55,468 nucleotides of DNA from RYN-124 sp033851845 (GTDB taxonomy: Bacteria > Actinomycetota > Actinomycetes > Mycobacteriales > SCTD01). Positions 7,100 to 15,961 of this stretch are shown one piece after another. The stretch's first letter is position 1. Each line of letters starts with the position of its first letter. The notes under the pieces were generated by a model. That model saw nothing but the letters and a program-made list of their open reading frames with translations. It did no database searches and was not told the DNA's origin. Where the stretch lies: positions 1 to 55,468 of the forward strand of contig JAWWOH010000015.1 in the NCBI GenBank assembly GCA_033851845.1, written 5' to 3'. Both the position numbers and the translations under genes were made by a program.

Positions 7100-7300
7100 T
7101 CAGCGCGGCTGTGGTGCCTCGACCCGCTCTAGGAACGCCAGCACATCCGCGTTGGCCTGGTCACCGGCGGCGACGAGGTAGTTGTGGCCGGCGCCGTCGT
7201 ACGTGATGAGCTCGCTCCTCGGAAGGACGCCGGCGAGCTCTTGTCCCCACTCGAGCTTGACGAGCGCATCGGCAGTGCCGTGCAGGACCAGCGCCGGCAC
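7100..7300 (-). pseudogene. Alpha/beta hydrolase, C-terminal remnant
   Basis: Seen: about 66 residues matching only the end of an alpha/beta hydrolase: VPALVLHGTADALV (strand with the acid residue) and YDGAGHNYL (the His loop). The nucleophile Ser region and the rest of the N-terminal part are absent. Coherent hydrolase-like reading continues to about 7330 and then meets the TetR remnant on the other strand. Inferred: a decayed gene whose 5' end was lost in a deletion. Not expected to make an active enzyme. Confidence 0.65.
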
Positions 7301-7303
7301 GAC

Positions 7304-7480
7304 GTGATCGAGCGCGGTGTGCGGATGGGCGCGTTCTCGACGACCGACCCGTTCCTGGACGCCAAGACGCTCGGGGCCATGGCCATGCGACTGCCCGAGT
7401 GGTGGACTCCGGAGTCGCCGCGCACCCGCGAGGAGATCATGGACCGCTACTCGGCGTACGCGCTCAAGCTCATCAGCTGA
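7304..7480 (+). pseudogene. TetR family regulator, C-terminal remnant
   Basis: Seen: about 58 residues ending in a pattern typical of TetR C-terminal ligand domains (ERGVRMGAFSTTDP, then GAMAMRLPEWW and REEIMDRYSAYALKLI). The N-terminal helix-turn-helix is missing; sequence upstream of about 7304 belongs to the hydrolase remnant on the other strand. Inferred: remains of a divergently transcribed regulator whose first part, plus the promoter it shared with the hydrolase, was deleted. The reading frame is intact to its stop but has no plausible start. Confidence 0.6.
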
Positions 7481-7489
7481 GGACGCTCG

Positions 7490-7858
7490 TCAGCGGTCGC
7501 CCTCTGTGAGGATCCCGCGCACCAGCTCGCGGTGCCGGTCGATGCACGACTCCAGCGCGGCCTCCTGGGCAGGCGTCGTGTTGGCCAGGCTGAAGCGCAC
7601 CGGGAAGCGGCCCTGGATCGCGGGGTCGCGATTGCCTTTGTCAGGGACGACGCGGATGCCCGGCAGAGATCCGCAGTCCCGCTTGAGCAGGTCCCGGTCG
7701 GGTTGTCGTGCTTCCTGCGTCATCGTGACCACGAGCACGCGCGGATCGCCGGCCAGCAGCTTGTCGAAGACCCCGGTTACCACGATGCTCGTCGCGGCGA
7801 GCACGCCGAACAGCGTGATGAGCACGGTGTTCGTACGACGCGACGCCACGCCTCCCAT
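7490..7858 (-). CDS. Hypothetical membrane-anchored protein (122 aa)
   Basis: Seen: short basic N-terminus, one hydrophobic helix (TVLITLFGVLAATSIVVTGVF, about residues 11-31), then an extracytoplasmic domain of about 90 residues with two Cys (near residues 62 and 105) that may form a disulfide. ATG at 7858; an in-frame GTG lies three codons later. Divergent from the PH-domain operon 24 bp away, so the two share a promoter region. Known: no family recognised. Possibly a sensor or assembly factor; function not assigned. Confidence 0.7.
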   Translation of the reverse strand: MGGVASRRTNTVLITLFGVLAATSIVVTGVFDKLLAGDPRVLVVTMTQEARQPDRDLLKRDCGSLPGIRVVPDKGNRDPAIQGRFPVRFSLANTTPAQEAALESCIDRHRELVRGILTEGDR

Positions 7859-7882
7859 TGTCACGTCCGCGAGACTGTGCGC

Positions 7883-8362
7883 GTGACCGACCTCCTCGAC
7901 GGCGCGTGGCAGCGACCCGCCCGCGCGCTGCTCACTGTCCGCCGCGTCGAGGTCGCGCTCTTCGTCGCTCTCCCCTGCGTCGTCGCCGCGGTCATCGTCG
8001 CCGTCGCCGCCGGGCTGGTCGAAGGGCTCGGCGTCACAGCGGCCGGCGCGGTCGTGTCGGGGCTGGCGTTCTCGGCCGTGCACCGGCGCTGGCTGGCGTG
8101 GGGCTACGCCGAGCGCGCCGACGACCTGCTGGTGCGCCGCGGTGTGCTGGTCCGGCGTACCTCCGTCGTGCCCTACGGACGCATGCAGTACGTCGACGTC
8201 ACGGCCGGACCGCTGGACCGCCGCCTCGGACTGGCCCGCGTGACGCTGCACACCGCCGCTGCGGCGAGCGATGCCTCCATTCCGGGCCTGCCTGCTGCCG
8301 AAGCGACCCGGCTCCGCGATCGGCTCGCCGCCCTGGGCGAGGCCCGCGCGTCCGGCATATGA
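7883..8362 (+). CDS. Bacterial PH-domain membrane protein (YdbS-like)
   Basis: Seen: 159 residues. Two hydrophobic helices (about residues 22-65), then a bPH_2 domain with the signature LVRRGVLVRRTSVVPYGRMQYVDV and GLARVTLHTAA. GTG at 7883 starts the gene; the next gene begins inside its stop (ATGA). Known: YdbS/YdbT pairs are found across Gram-positives; the YdbS/T proteins of Bacillus have been linked to protection against bacteriocin-type stress. Inferred: the two proteins form a membrane complex. Role in this organism unknown. Confidence 0.88.
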   Translation: MTDLLDGAWQRPARALLTVRRVEVALFVALPCVVAAVIVAVAAGLVEGLGVTAAGAVVSGLAFSAVHRRWLAWGYAERADDLLVRRGVLVRRTSVVPYGRMQYVDVTAGPLDRRLGLARVTLHTAAAASDASIPGLPAAEATRLRDRLAALGEARASGI

Positions 8363-9675
8363 CCACGGGCGACGACTGGCAGCGGCTGCATCCGCTGACT
8401 CCCGTCTTGCGCGGCTGGCGGATCCTGCTCGTCGCCGTCGCGGCGTTCGGGCAGCAAGGTCTCCGACAGCAGGAGGGCTTCAACGCCTTATACCTCGGGC
8501 TCGGCGTACTCGCAGCGACGCTGTTCGGCACCGCGCTGAGCTTCCTGTCGTGGCGCCGTACGCGCTATCGACTGACCGCGACCGAGCTGCAGATCGACAG
8601 CGGCATCCTGCAGCGCCGCAGTCGGCGCGTGCCGCTGGCCCGGTTGCAGGCCGTCGACGTCGTGCGTCCCGTCGTCGCCCGCGTCCTCGGGCTGGCCGAG
8701 CTTCGGCTGGAGGTGGTGGGCGGCGCCGGCAAGGCAGAGGCGCCGCTCGCCTACCTCAGTGAGGAGCACGCGCATGCGCTCCGTGGTCGCTTGCTCGCTG
8801 CTGCGGCCGGCCGGGACGGCGACGCGGCGGCGGAGGTGCACGAGGGCGTTCTCGTGCGCGTCCCCACCGGCACCCTCGTCGCGTCGGTGCTGCTCGGCAC
8901 CCCGATCCTTGCGACCGCCGTGCTCGTCCTGGTGCTGGGCGTCGTCACGGTGATGCAGTCGGGCGCAGCACTGCCGGTCGCACTCGCCGCGCTCCCGACG
9001 TACGCCGGGGTGATCACGCTGTCCGGACGACGGGTCCTGCAGGAGTACGGGTTCACCGTCGCGGAGGCGCCGGACGGCTTGCGGCTGCGGCACGGGCTGC
9101 TCGACACGCGCAGCCAGACGATCCCAGCGGGCCGCGTGCAGGCCATCCGGGTCCTCGAACCCTTGCTCTGGCGGCCGTTCGGGTGGGCGCGGGTCGAGGT
9201 CGACGTCGCCGGCTACGGGGGTGGACGCTCTGAGGAGCAGGCCGCCACCAGCGCGCTACTCCCGGTCGCGCCGCGTGCACTTGCCCACGCACTGGTCGGC
9301 CGCGTGCTCGGCCGCGCGCTCCCGGTAGCGGCCGCCCCGGTTCCGAGCCGCGCCCGGTGGCGCGCGCCGCTGTCGAGGCGCAGGCTGCAGGTCGGCCTCG
9401 ACCACAACCATCTGGTCACCACGCACGGCGTGCTGACCACGACGACCGACGTCGTGCCGCTGACCAAGATCCAGAGCCTGCGTCTCACCAGCGGGCCGTG
9501 GCAGCACTGGCTGCGGCTCGCCACGTTGCATGCGGACACAGCCGGCCGCCGGCTGTCCGGCGCCGTCGGCGCGCACCGGGATGTGTACGAGGCGCGAGCA
9601 CTGCTCGATGAGGTGGCCCGGCGCAGCCGTGCGCATCGGGCGAAAGAGACAACGGAACAAATCGGACAGCCGTAA
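8359..9675 (+). CDS. PH-domain membrane protein with repeated bPH_2 domains (YdbT-like)
   Basis: Seen: 438 residues. Membrane helices at about 25-65, 165-215 and nearby. Three bPH_2 domains, each recognisable by a GxLxRRSxxVPLxRxQxVDV-like strand pair: about residues 70-140 (ILQRRSRRVPLARLQAV), 235-300 (LLDTRSQTIPAGRVQAI) and 345-420 (VLTTTTDVVPLTKIQSL). Start ATG at 8359 overlaps the stop of the YdbS-like gene by 4 bp. Known: YdbT proteins have this repeated architecture and accompany YdbS. C-terminal tail is basic. Substrate or partner unknown. Confidence 0.88.
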   Translation: MTTGDDWQRLHPLTPVLRGWRILLVAVAAFGQQGLRQQEGFNALYLGLGVLAATLFGTALSFLSWRRTRYRLTATELQIDSGILQRRSRRVPLARLQAVDVVRPVVARVLGLAELRLEVVGGAGKAEAPLAYLSEEHAHALRGRLLAAAAGRDGDAAAEVHEGVLVRVPTGTLVASVLLGTPILATAVLVLVLGVVTVMQSGAALPVALAALPTYAGVITLSGRRVLQEYGFTVAEAPDGLRLRHGLLDTRSQTIPAGRVQAIRVLEPLLWRPFGWARVEVDVAGYGGGRSEEQAATSALLPVAPRALAHALVGRVLGRALPVAAAPVPSRARWRAPLSRRRLQVGLDHNHLVTTHGVLTTTTDVVPLTKIQSLRLTSGPWQHWLRLATLHADTAGRRLSGAVGAHRDVYEARALLDEVARRSRAHRAKETTEQIGQP

Positions 9676-9747
9676 GGTTGTGCCGTCATACCCGTGCGCG
9701 ACAGCCGGGTCTCCCATCCTTCGCAGTTCACCCGAAAGGGCTCGTCC

Positions 9748-11811
9748 GTGCGCCTCCGTCGACGTCACCGCGCTTCCGCGGCCATCCTGCTGATCGGCCT
9801 CGCGGTCGCCGCTTCGACCGCTCTCCCGGCCGGCGCGACGGTGACCGGCTCGAAGACCGCCCCCGAGAAGACGGTGACCCTGCCGGCCACGCCGGGCAAG
9901 AACGTCGTGACCTACCAGGGCCACGCGCCGTTCAGCAACGGCTCGGCAGGCATCGCGGCCGGGGACGTGCTCGGCGCGTGCGACCCGGCCAAGGGCGACA
10001 CGTTCAACGACCAGCACTTCATCAAGGTCGTCGTGCCGGCCGCCATGGACCAGCGCTACGACACGCTGATCCGGTTCCAGATCGACTGGACGTTCACCGG
10101 CAATGAGGCTGCAGCCGACATGGCCATGCACCTGTTCGGGCCCGACGGCAAGCAGGTGGCGGAGAGCGACGGCAGCCAGGCGTCCGAGGGCATCAACATC
10201 ACCGACCGCGCACCGGGCGTCTACGACGTGCTGGTCTGCGCCTTCCAGACCGGCCCGACCGGCCAGGACTACAAGGGCACGGTCACCGCGGAGACGCTCG
10301 CGGCAGGCACGTTCCCGAAGGCCACCGGCGTCACGCCACCGACGTACCGCCAGTACCAGGCACCGAAGGGCCTCTCGACCGACGCCGGCGAGCCCTCGAT
10401 CGGCAACAACTGGAAGACCGGCAACACGTTGTTCACGTCGAACACCAACGAGTACGTCGTGAAGTTCGGTGCCGGTTCCAGCTCTACCTGGACGCTGGTC
10501 AACGACGACGTCGCCGACCCGTCCAACAAGATCAGCCTCGACCCGATCGGCTACACCGACTCGGTGACCGGCCGCACATTCGTCAGCCAGCTCTACCTCG
10601 CCTGCAGCGGCGCGGCGTACAGCGACGACGACTTCTCGACCCAGGCTGTGCCGACGCAGGGCTGCGGCTCGCTCGTCAACGGCTTCGACCACCAGACGTT
10701 CGGCGGCGGCCCGTTCCCGGAGGGCGCACTCCCAGGAGCCACCATCTACCCGCACGCCGTCTACTACTGCTCGCAGGCTCCGGGCCTGCTCACCCCCGGC
10801 GCGACGTGCGCGCGGAGTGATGACGGTGGCCTCACCTTCGGTCCCGCCATTCCGATGTACGACGGCACGCAGTGCAGCGGCATCCACGGCCACGTCCGCG
10901 TCGGACCGAAGGGCGAGGTCTACGTCCCCAACGTGAAGTGCGGCGGCAACCAGGGGCTCGCGGTCTCCAAGGACGGCGGGATGACGTGGAACGTCTACCA
11001 CGTGCCCGACAGCGTCGAGGGCACCAGCGACCCGTCCGTCTCCGCGGGCAAGGACGGCACCGTCTACTTCGGCTACGGCGACGGAACGGGCAAGCCGAAG
11101 ATCGCGATCAGCACCGATGGTGGCAAGACGTTCACCAAGTCCGTCGACGTCGGCATCCCGTTCAACATCAAGAACACCGAGTTCTCCGAGGTCATCGCCG
11201 GTGACGGCGACCGGGCCGCGTTCGCCTTCCTCGGTACGCCGACGCGTGGCTCAACGCAGGCCAGCTCGTTCGGCAAGGACTCCTCGGGCGGCACTTTCGT
11301 CGGCGGCGAGTGGCACATGTACGTCGCCACGACCTACGACCGCGGCAGGACGTGGACGACGGTGGACGCGACGCCGAAGGACCCGGTCCAGCGCGGCTGC
11401 ATCTGGAACTCCGGTGGCAGCAACCCGTGCCGCAACCTGCTCGACTTCAACGACATCACGATCGACAAGACGGGGCATGTGCTCGTCGGCTTCGCCGACG
11501 GCTGCGTGGGCCCGACGACGGAAGCCGGCAACGACTGCATCGCCAGCCACGACGTGTCTGCCAACAAGCTGGTCCAGCACGGCGGGATCATCCGGCAGAT
11601 CGGTGGCAAGGGCCTGTTCGCCGCCTATGACGCCACCGCATCGACTCCGGTCGATGCGCCGCCACCGGTGACGAGCGGTCCGCCGTCAACGGGCGGCGGT
11701 AGGCCGACCGCCGGTGGCAACCTCGCCGCGACCGGTGGCCTGCCGGCTGCCGGCGTCGGTCTGCTGCTGCTGCTCGTGGGCCTCGCCGCGCACCGCCGCC
11801 GGCACGCCTAG
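9748..11811 (+). CDS. Secreted sialidase-fold (BNR/Asp-box) protein with LAATG sorting signal
   Basis: Seen: 687 residues. Signal peptide (RLRRRHR then a hydrophobic core ending in PAGA). N-terminal beta domain (about 80-200), then a beta-propeller with four Asp-box motifs (SDDGGLTFG, SKDGGMTWN, STDGGKTFT, TYDRGRTWT). A Pro/Gly/Thr-rich linker precedes NLAATG, a hydrophobic helix and RRRHA. Known: Asp boxes mark sialidase-type propellers, which are not always enzymes; LAxTG is the motif of class E sortases in high-GC actinobacteria. GTG at 9748 follows AAAGG; the longer frame adds residues before the signal peptide. No clear sialidase Arg triad identified, so substrate unknown. Confidence 0.8.
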   Translation: MRLRRRHRASAAILLIGLAVAASTALPAGATVTGSKTAPEKTVTLPATPGKNVVTYQGHAPFSNGSAGIAAGDVLGACDPAKGDTFNDQHFIKVVVPAAMDQRYDTLIRFQIDWTFTGNEAAADMAMHLFGPDGKQVAESDGSQASEGINITDRAPGVYDVLVCAFQTGPTGQDYKGTVTAETLAAGTFPKATGVTPPTYRQYQAPKGLSTDAGEPSIGNNWKTGNTLFTSNTNEYVVKFGAGSSSTWTLVNDDVADPSNKISLDPIGYTDSVTGRTFVSQLYLACSGAAYSDDDFSTQAVPTQGCGSLVNGFDHQTFGGGPFPEGALPGATIYPHAVYYCSQAPGLLTPGATCARSDDGGLTFGPAIPMYDGTQCSGIHGHVRVGPKGEVYVPNVKCGGNQGLAVSKDGGMTWNVYHVPDSVEGTSDPSVSAGKDGTVYFGYGDGTGKPKIAISTDGGKTFTKSVDVGIPFNIKNTEFSEVIAGDGDRAAFAFLGTPTRGSTQASSFGKDSSGGTFVGGEWHMYVATTYDRGRTWTTVDATPKDPVQRGCIWNSGGSNPCRNLLDFNDITIDKTGHVLVGFADGCVGPTTEAGNDCIASHDVSANKLVQHGGIIRQIGGKGLFAAYDATASTPVDAPPPVTSGPPSTGGGRPTAGGNLAATGGLPAAGVGLLLLLVGLAAHRRRHA

Positions 11812-11897
11812 TCGCACAGCCGGATCGCTCGCGCGGGAGAAGCCAGCTGACCGGTCTGGCGTACGTTGGAGAAGGGCGATACGGAAGACGGCCAGCC

Positions 11898-13511
11898 ATG
11901 CAACACCTGCACACTGATCGGCGAGCCCTCCGGCTGGTCGCGGCGACGTTGGCCGCGGCGTTGGCCGCCCTCGCCTTCGCCATGCCCAGCGGGGCCGCGG
12001 CCACGAAGGTGTACGACGGGCCGACACCCGGCGTGCCGTGCGACAAGGGCTCGCTGCCGGAGGCCACGCAGGGCCGGGCGCCGCTGGCCGACTACAAGAG
12101 CGGCCGGGCAGCCAAGGGCTACACCTGCAACGCCAGGCAGGTCGGCCACTTCGGCACGACCGGCGGCTTCCGCGTCGCGAGGTACGTCGACAAGGCCGGC
12201 CACGAGTGCGGCTACTACGACACCACGCTGCTCTTCCCTAAGGACACCCTCGCGCAGGGCGTCGAGGGCAGCGGCACGTACGTCATGGACATGACGGACC
12301 CCGCGAAGCCGGTGCACACCGACACGCTGCGCACCCCCGCGTTCCAGTCACCGCACGAGTCGGTGCGGGTCAACCAGAAGCGCGGCCTCATCGTCGCCGA
12401 CATGGGCTACCCGACCTTCAATCCCGGCTTCGTCGACGTGTACGACATCTCGGCCGACTGCCGCCATCCGGTCTTCCAGTCCAGTACGCCGCTCGGTGTC
12501 CTCGGTCACGAGAGCGGGTTCTCGCCGGACGGCAACACCTTCTACGTCGGCTCGCTCTACGGACACACCCTCGATGCCGTCGACCTGACCAACCCCATGG
12601 TGCCAACTCTGCTGTGGGCCACCACCGACTACCAGCCGCACGGCATGAGCGTGAGCGATGACGGCAACCGGCTCTACATGACCGAGTCGATCCAATCCGG
12701 CACGACAGGTTATCGGGGGTTGACCATCCTCGACGTCAGCCAGGTGCAGAAGCGCGTCCCGAACCCAACGGTGCCGATCGTCAGCCGGCTGACGTGGCCG
12801 CACGTCGGCACGCCGCAGAACGCCATGCCGTTCACCGAGAAGGGCCACCCCTACCTCGCGGAGATCGACGAGTACGGCACCGGCGACAACATCGGCGCAG
12901 CGCGGATCATCGACATCGCCGACGAGAGGAAGCCGTTCGTGGTGTCACTGATGCGACTTGCGGTGAACCAGGCGGCCGCCCAGGTCGGCGACGAGAAGAA
13001 CGACCCCGGTGCGACCGTGCAGTTCTCGGGCTACCGCGGGCACTACTGCGAGATCCCCACGCGCGTCGATCCGAAGATCGTCGCCTGCACGTTCATCGTG
13101 TCTGGGCTGCGCGTGTTCAACATCGAGGACGTCGCGCACCCGCAAGAGGTTGCCTACTTCAACGCCCCACCGATATACACGCCCGTCGTGGCGCCCAACG
13201 GCACGCAGATCGTCAACGGCAGCTTCGCAATGGCCGCACCCGCCTTTGCCCCGGCCCGCAACGAGATCTGGTACTCCGACGGCAACAACGGCTTCTTCTC
13301 GGTCCGGCTGACCGCCGCCGCGAAGCGCTCGAGCGGCGCCGCCGTCGGCGCCGGGACGACAACCACAAAGGCGCCGCCGAAGACGGTGCCTCCGCCGCGG
13401 CCGGCTCCAGCCGACCTGCCGCGGACCGGACCGCGAGCCGTGCTGCCCGCACTGGCGCTGCTGCTGCTCGGCGTGGTCGCGGCAGGCTCCCGGCGGCGCA
13501 GGCTCGGCTAG
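11898..13511 (+). CDS. Secreted LVIVD-repeat propeller protein with LPRTG sorting signal
   Basis: Seen: 537 residues. Signal peptide (LVAATLAAALAALAFAMPSGA), then a series of beta-propeller blades containing LVIVD-like units (GFVDVYDIS, LTILDVSQ, ARIIDIAD, LRVFNIED), six or so Cys, a Thr/Pro linker, DLPRTG, a hydrophobic helix and SRRRRLG. Known: LVIVD proteins are extracytoplasmic propellers of unknown activity; LPXTG directs wall anchoring. Lies 86 bp after the LAATG protein on the same strand, possibly co-transcribed. Inferred: a surface adhesin or binding protein. Confidence 0.8.
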   Translation: MQHLHTDRRALRLVAATLAAALAALAFAMPSGAAATKVYDGPTPGVPCDKGSLPEATQGRAPLADYKSGRAAKGYTCNARQVGHFGTTGGFRVARYVDKAGHECGYYDTTLLFPKDTLAQGVEGSGTYVMDMTDPAKPVHTDTLRTPAFQSPHESVRVNQKRGLIVADMGYPTFNPGFVDVYDISADCRHPVFQSSTPLGVLGHESGFSPDGNTFYVGSLYGHTLDAVDLTNPMVPTLLWATTDYQPHGMSVSDDGNRLYMTESIQSGTTGYRGLTILDVSQVQKRVPNPTVPIVSRLTWPHVGTPQNAMPFTEKGHPYLAEIDEYGTGDNIGAARIIDIADERKPFVVSLMRLAVNQAAAQVGDEKNDPGATVQFSGYRGHYCEIPTRVDPKIVACTFIVSGLRVFNIEDVAHPQEVAYFNAPPIYTPVVAPNGTQIVNGSFAMAAPAFAPARNEIWYSDGNNGFFSVRLTAAAKRSSGAAVGAGTTTTKAPPKTVPPPRPAPADLPRTGPRAVLPALALLLLGVVAAGSRRRRLG

Positions 13512-13537
13512 GTGGTCAGCCGGCCCCGATCCCGGAA

Positions 13538-14392
13538 TCAGTGCAGCCCGCTCCTGAGCTTCTCGATGAGCTCCTGCATGTTCGCCACCGCGGTGACGTC
13601 GTCCGCAGACGGCACCGTCACGTGCACGGGCTTGCCGTAGTCCAGGAACTCGAGCTTCATGCTCATCGTGATCTGCTGCACGCCGAGCGACATTGTCATC
13701 CGTCGCGGCAGGTTCCGGTCATCGATCCAGAGGTCGATGACGGCGTCCTTGACGCTGTCCGCGAAGCCGGGCGGCAGGGTGAACTGCCCGGTCTTGACGA
13801 CGGCCTCCCCGAGCCGCGCCGGGTCGAGCTTCTCGCGGTAGTGCGTCGTCGTCACGTGGTGGACAGACTCGTCGCCGACGGTTTCGACACCCTTGGCATC
13901 GCCGATCAGCTTCAGCATCGCGAGCGGGTCCTGACCGCCCAGTGACGAGGCACCGTTGGGGGACGGGACGGACACCCAGTGGTGCCCGGCAGCATCGGGG
14001 CGGCGCAGCTGCGAGTAGGACAGGCCGTTCGCCGCCACGAACTTCAGCTCCCCTATCCCGGGCGCCTGCATGCTGCCCGAGGAGACGTTGTGCACCGTGT
14101 CGACCAGGAACTCGCCGCCGGTGGTGACGTCGACGCCGTTGCCGCTGAGGTGCATCTGCACGGTCGCCCGCAGTGACGGCTGGCCGGCGGCGGCGGTGCT
14201 GGCCGACTGGACGACGGAGAGCACGTCCTTGCTGTCGTCGTGACCGCGCAGCGCCGCGCCGGCCACGCCGGCCACCAGCACCGCCAGGATCACGACCAGC
14301 TGCGTGAGCACCATCGGTGTCCAGGTGCGACGCGGCGGCCGAGACGGTGCATCAAGGATCCAGGGCTGGGTCATGCCGGCAGTGTTCGTCAC
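13538..14392 (-). CDS. Membrane-anchored extracytoplasmic protein, LppX/LprG-like fold possible
   Basis: Seen: 284 residues. Cytosolic N-terminus (about 25), one membrane helix (MVLTQLVVILAVLVAGVAG), then a soluble domain with alternating beta strands (SLRATVQMHL, EFLVDTVHN, GLSYSQL, VIDLWIDDRNLPRRMTMSL, MKLEFLDYG). Start GTG at 14392 follows GGGAG; in-frame ATG six codons later is an alternative. Known: the pattern resembles LolA/LprG-type lipid-carrier domains of actinobacteria, but there is no lipobox Cys. Inferred: envelope lipid handling is possible; confidence in that role is low. Confidence 0.75.
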   Translation of the reverse strand: MTNTAGMTQPWILDAPSRPPRRTWTPMVLTQLVVILAVLVAGVAGAALRGHDDSKDVLSVVQSASTAAAGQPSLRATVQMHLSGNGVDVTTGGEFLVDTVHNVSSGSMQAPGIGELKFVAANGLSYSQLRRPDAAGHHWVSVPSPNGASSLGGQDPLAMLKLIGDAKGVETVGDESVHHVTTTHYREKLDPARLGEAVVKTGQFTLPPGFADSVKDAVIDLWIDDRNLPRRMTMSLGVQQITMSMKLEFLDYGKPVHVTVPSADDVTAVANMQELIEKLRSGLH

Positions 14393-14420
14393 GTCGGCTC
14401 CCTTCACCTGCACCGGTTGG

Positions 14421-15170
14421 CTAGAACGGCACCTCGGTGCCGAGCGCCGGTGCACCACGCCCGGACAGGCCGCGGCAGAACTCCACAGCGTCCTCGGTCA
14501 CCTCGGGCCCGCCGGCTCCGAAGGTCCAGCTGCCCCCGGCGGGACCGGTGAGCGTCAGCGTGCACGGCTGTCCGTGCCGCTCGGCCCACTCGGCAACGAC
14601 ATCGGCGACAAGAACGCCGTCGTGCCCTGCGGTCAGCTCGGGCTCCTGACCGACCGCCCGGGCGATGTCGATGCGGTGCATCCAGGTGTCCCGGGTGAGG
14701 ACGACGTCGACGAGGAAGCCGATCGTCCACGGCTCGTCGACCCCGCCGACGTTCTGCAGCTGGGGCATCGTCCGGCCCCGGACGAGGCCAGGAGTGCGCT
14801 TGCGTCCCTTGGCTGCCTTCGGGCCGATGACGGCATAGCGGGCAACGAGCTGCTCAGGCGTGTCGGCGGCGTGCTTCGCGACCTGCAGCGCGGTGAGCGC
14901 GTCGATGAAGACGCCACCAGCCTTGCCGGCCGCACGCATCTGCCGCATCTGCTCAGGGAGGGAAGCGGCCATCTCCGCCATGCCGACGACATGACCGACC
15001 AGGGACTTCACGTCCCAGGCCGGGCAATCGGTCGGCCTGGCCCAGTGCGCCGAGGCCAACTGGCGCAGCTGCGCCAGGAACCGCTCGTTCTCGTCGGCTG
15101 CGAGGCGCACCGAGACACTGCGCTCCAACGCGGCCGGCCGCGGCTTCGTCTCCGTCACCGCCGTCGTCAT
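14421..15170 (-). CDS. Mycothiol-dependent maleylpyruvate isomerase-fold protein (MDMPI N-terminal)
   Basis: Seen: 249 residues with the DinB-like MDMPI N domain: DCPAWDVKSLVGHVVGMAEM (residues about 48-67, containing the first metal-type His) and TRDTWMHRIDIARAVG (about 165-180, second His), followed by a C-terminal domain with a compact beta unit (GSWTFGAGG). Known: these proteins occur in mycothiol-producing actinobacteria and may use mycothiol or a metal. Start ATG at 15170 overlaps the stop of the MBL gene by 4 bp, so it is the third gene of the TetR-MBL-MDMPI operon. Substrate unknown. Confidence 0.85.
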   Translation of the reverse strand: MTTAVTETKPRPAALERSVSVRLAADENERFLAQLRQLASAHWARPTDCPAWDVKSLVGHVVGMAEMAASLPEQMRQMRAAGKAGGVFIDALTALQVAKHAADTPEQLVARYAVIGPKAAKGRKRTPGLVRGRTMPQLQNVGGVDEPWTIGFLVDVVLTRDTWMHRIDIARAVGQEPELTAGHDGVLVADVVAEWAERHGQPCTLTLTGPAGGSWTFGAGGPEVTEDAVEFCRGLSGRGAPALGTEVPF

Positions 15171-15961
15171 CGGCCGGCCCCGACCGGCGCGCTGTGACCG
15201 GGCAGTGCCTGGGCCGGGAGGTCCGGCGTACCGCATCCGAACCTCGTCTCGTAGACGTCGGCCAGATCGCGCAGCAAAGCGGCGCAGTCGCCGTTGAACG
15301 ACGAGCCGTGCATCACCGCGAGCGTCTTGGGCTCCAGGTCGGCGAGCCGACGGTAGGTCGCCGGGATGGCCGGTCCCATCGACGTCTGCCAGAACGTCTC
15401 CTCGGCGGCAATCGCCGCCGCAAGGAGGTCCTGGTCGGTGACAGCAGCGCCGTCGCCGAGCTGCGTGCACAGGTCTCCGCAGAACAGCGTGCTGGTCTCC
15501 TGCTCGAAGAACACGTGCGACTCCCAGTTGTGCGGCACGTGCGGGGTGGCGACCTCGAGGACCTTGCGAGCAAGCCCGGCGCCGCCGATGTCGAGCACGT
15601 CGCCGTCGGCCATCGGGTGCGGTGGCCGGTCCAGCATGTCGTTGAGCGACAGCATGCATCCCATCAGGCCGTGTGCGACTTGCGCGTGCGGCGCGACGGA
15701 GAGGAAGTCGTTGACGGCACCGCACTCGTCGGCCTCGACATGCGCGAAGGCGATCCACCGCAGCCGCTCGACGGGAAGCACCTGGTCGACCGCAGCACGC
15801 ACCGACGGGAACAGCTGGCGCATCCCGGTGTGGTAGAGCAACGGCTCCTCGGCGTCGACCAGGAACTGGTTGAAGGTGAAGCCCGTCGGCCCGATCTCCG
15901 GGACGAAGGTCGAGAGGCGGTAAATCCGGTCGGCGATCTGGTCGACCTTCGTGTCGGTCAT
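15167..15961 (-). CDS. MBL-fold protein of the oxygen-binding diiron (ODP, flavodiiron) type
   Basis: Seen: 264 residues with HxExD (His74, Glu76, Asp78 in AFAHVEADECGAVNDF) rather than the usual HxHxDH, then His near 146 (TPHVPHNWESH region), an acidic FCGDLCTQ segment and a late His (VMHGSSFNGD). Known: HxExD is diagnostic of the flavodiiron/ODP branch, which binds two irons and senses or reduces O2 or NO. There is no flavodoxin domain here, so it may act as a sensor or need an outside electron donor. Coupled by 4-bp overlaps to a TetR gene before and an MDMPI gene after it. Confidence 0.85.
   Translation of the reverse strand: MTDTKVDQIADRIYRLSTFVPEIGPTGFTFNQFLVDAEEPLLYHTGMRQLFPSVRAAVDQVLPVERLRWIAFAHVEADECGAVNDFLSVAPHAQVAHGLMGCMLSLNDMLDRPPHPMADGDVLDIGGAGLARKVLEVATPHVPHNWESHVFFEQETSTLFCGDLCTQLGDGAAVTDQDLLAAAIAAEETFWQTSMGPAIPATYRRLADLEPKTLAVMHGSSFNGDCAALLRDLADVYETRFGCGTPDLPAQALPGHSAPVGAGR

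Noticed and set aside
7033..7480. In-frame UGA selenoprotein explanation for the broken hydrolase and TetR pieces
   Set aside because: The missing parts are absent altogether rather than separated by a UGA, and neither family uses selenocysteine.
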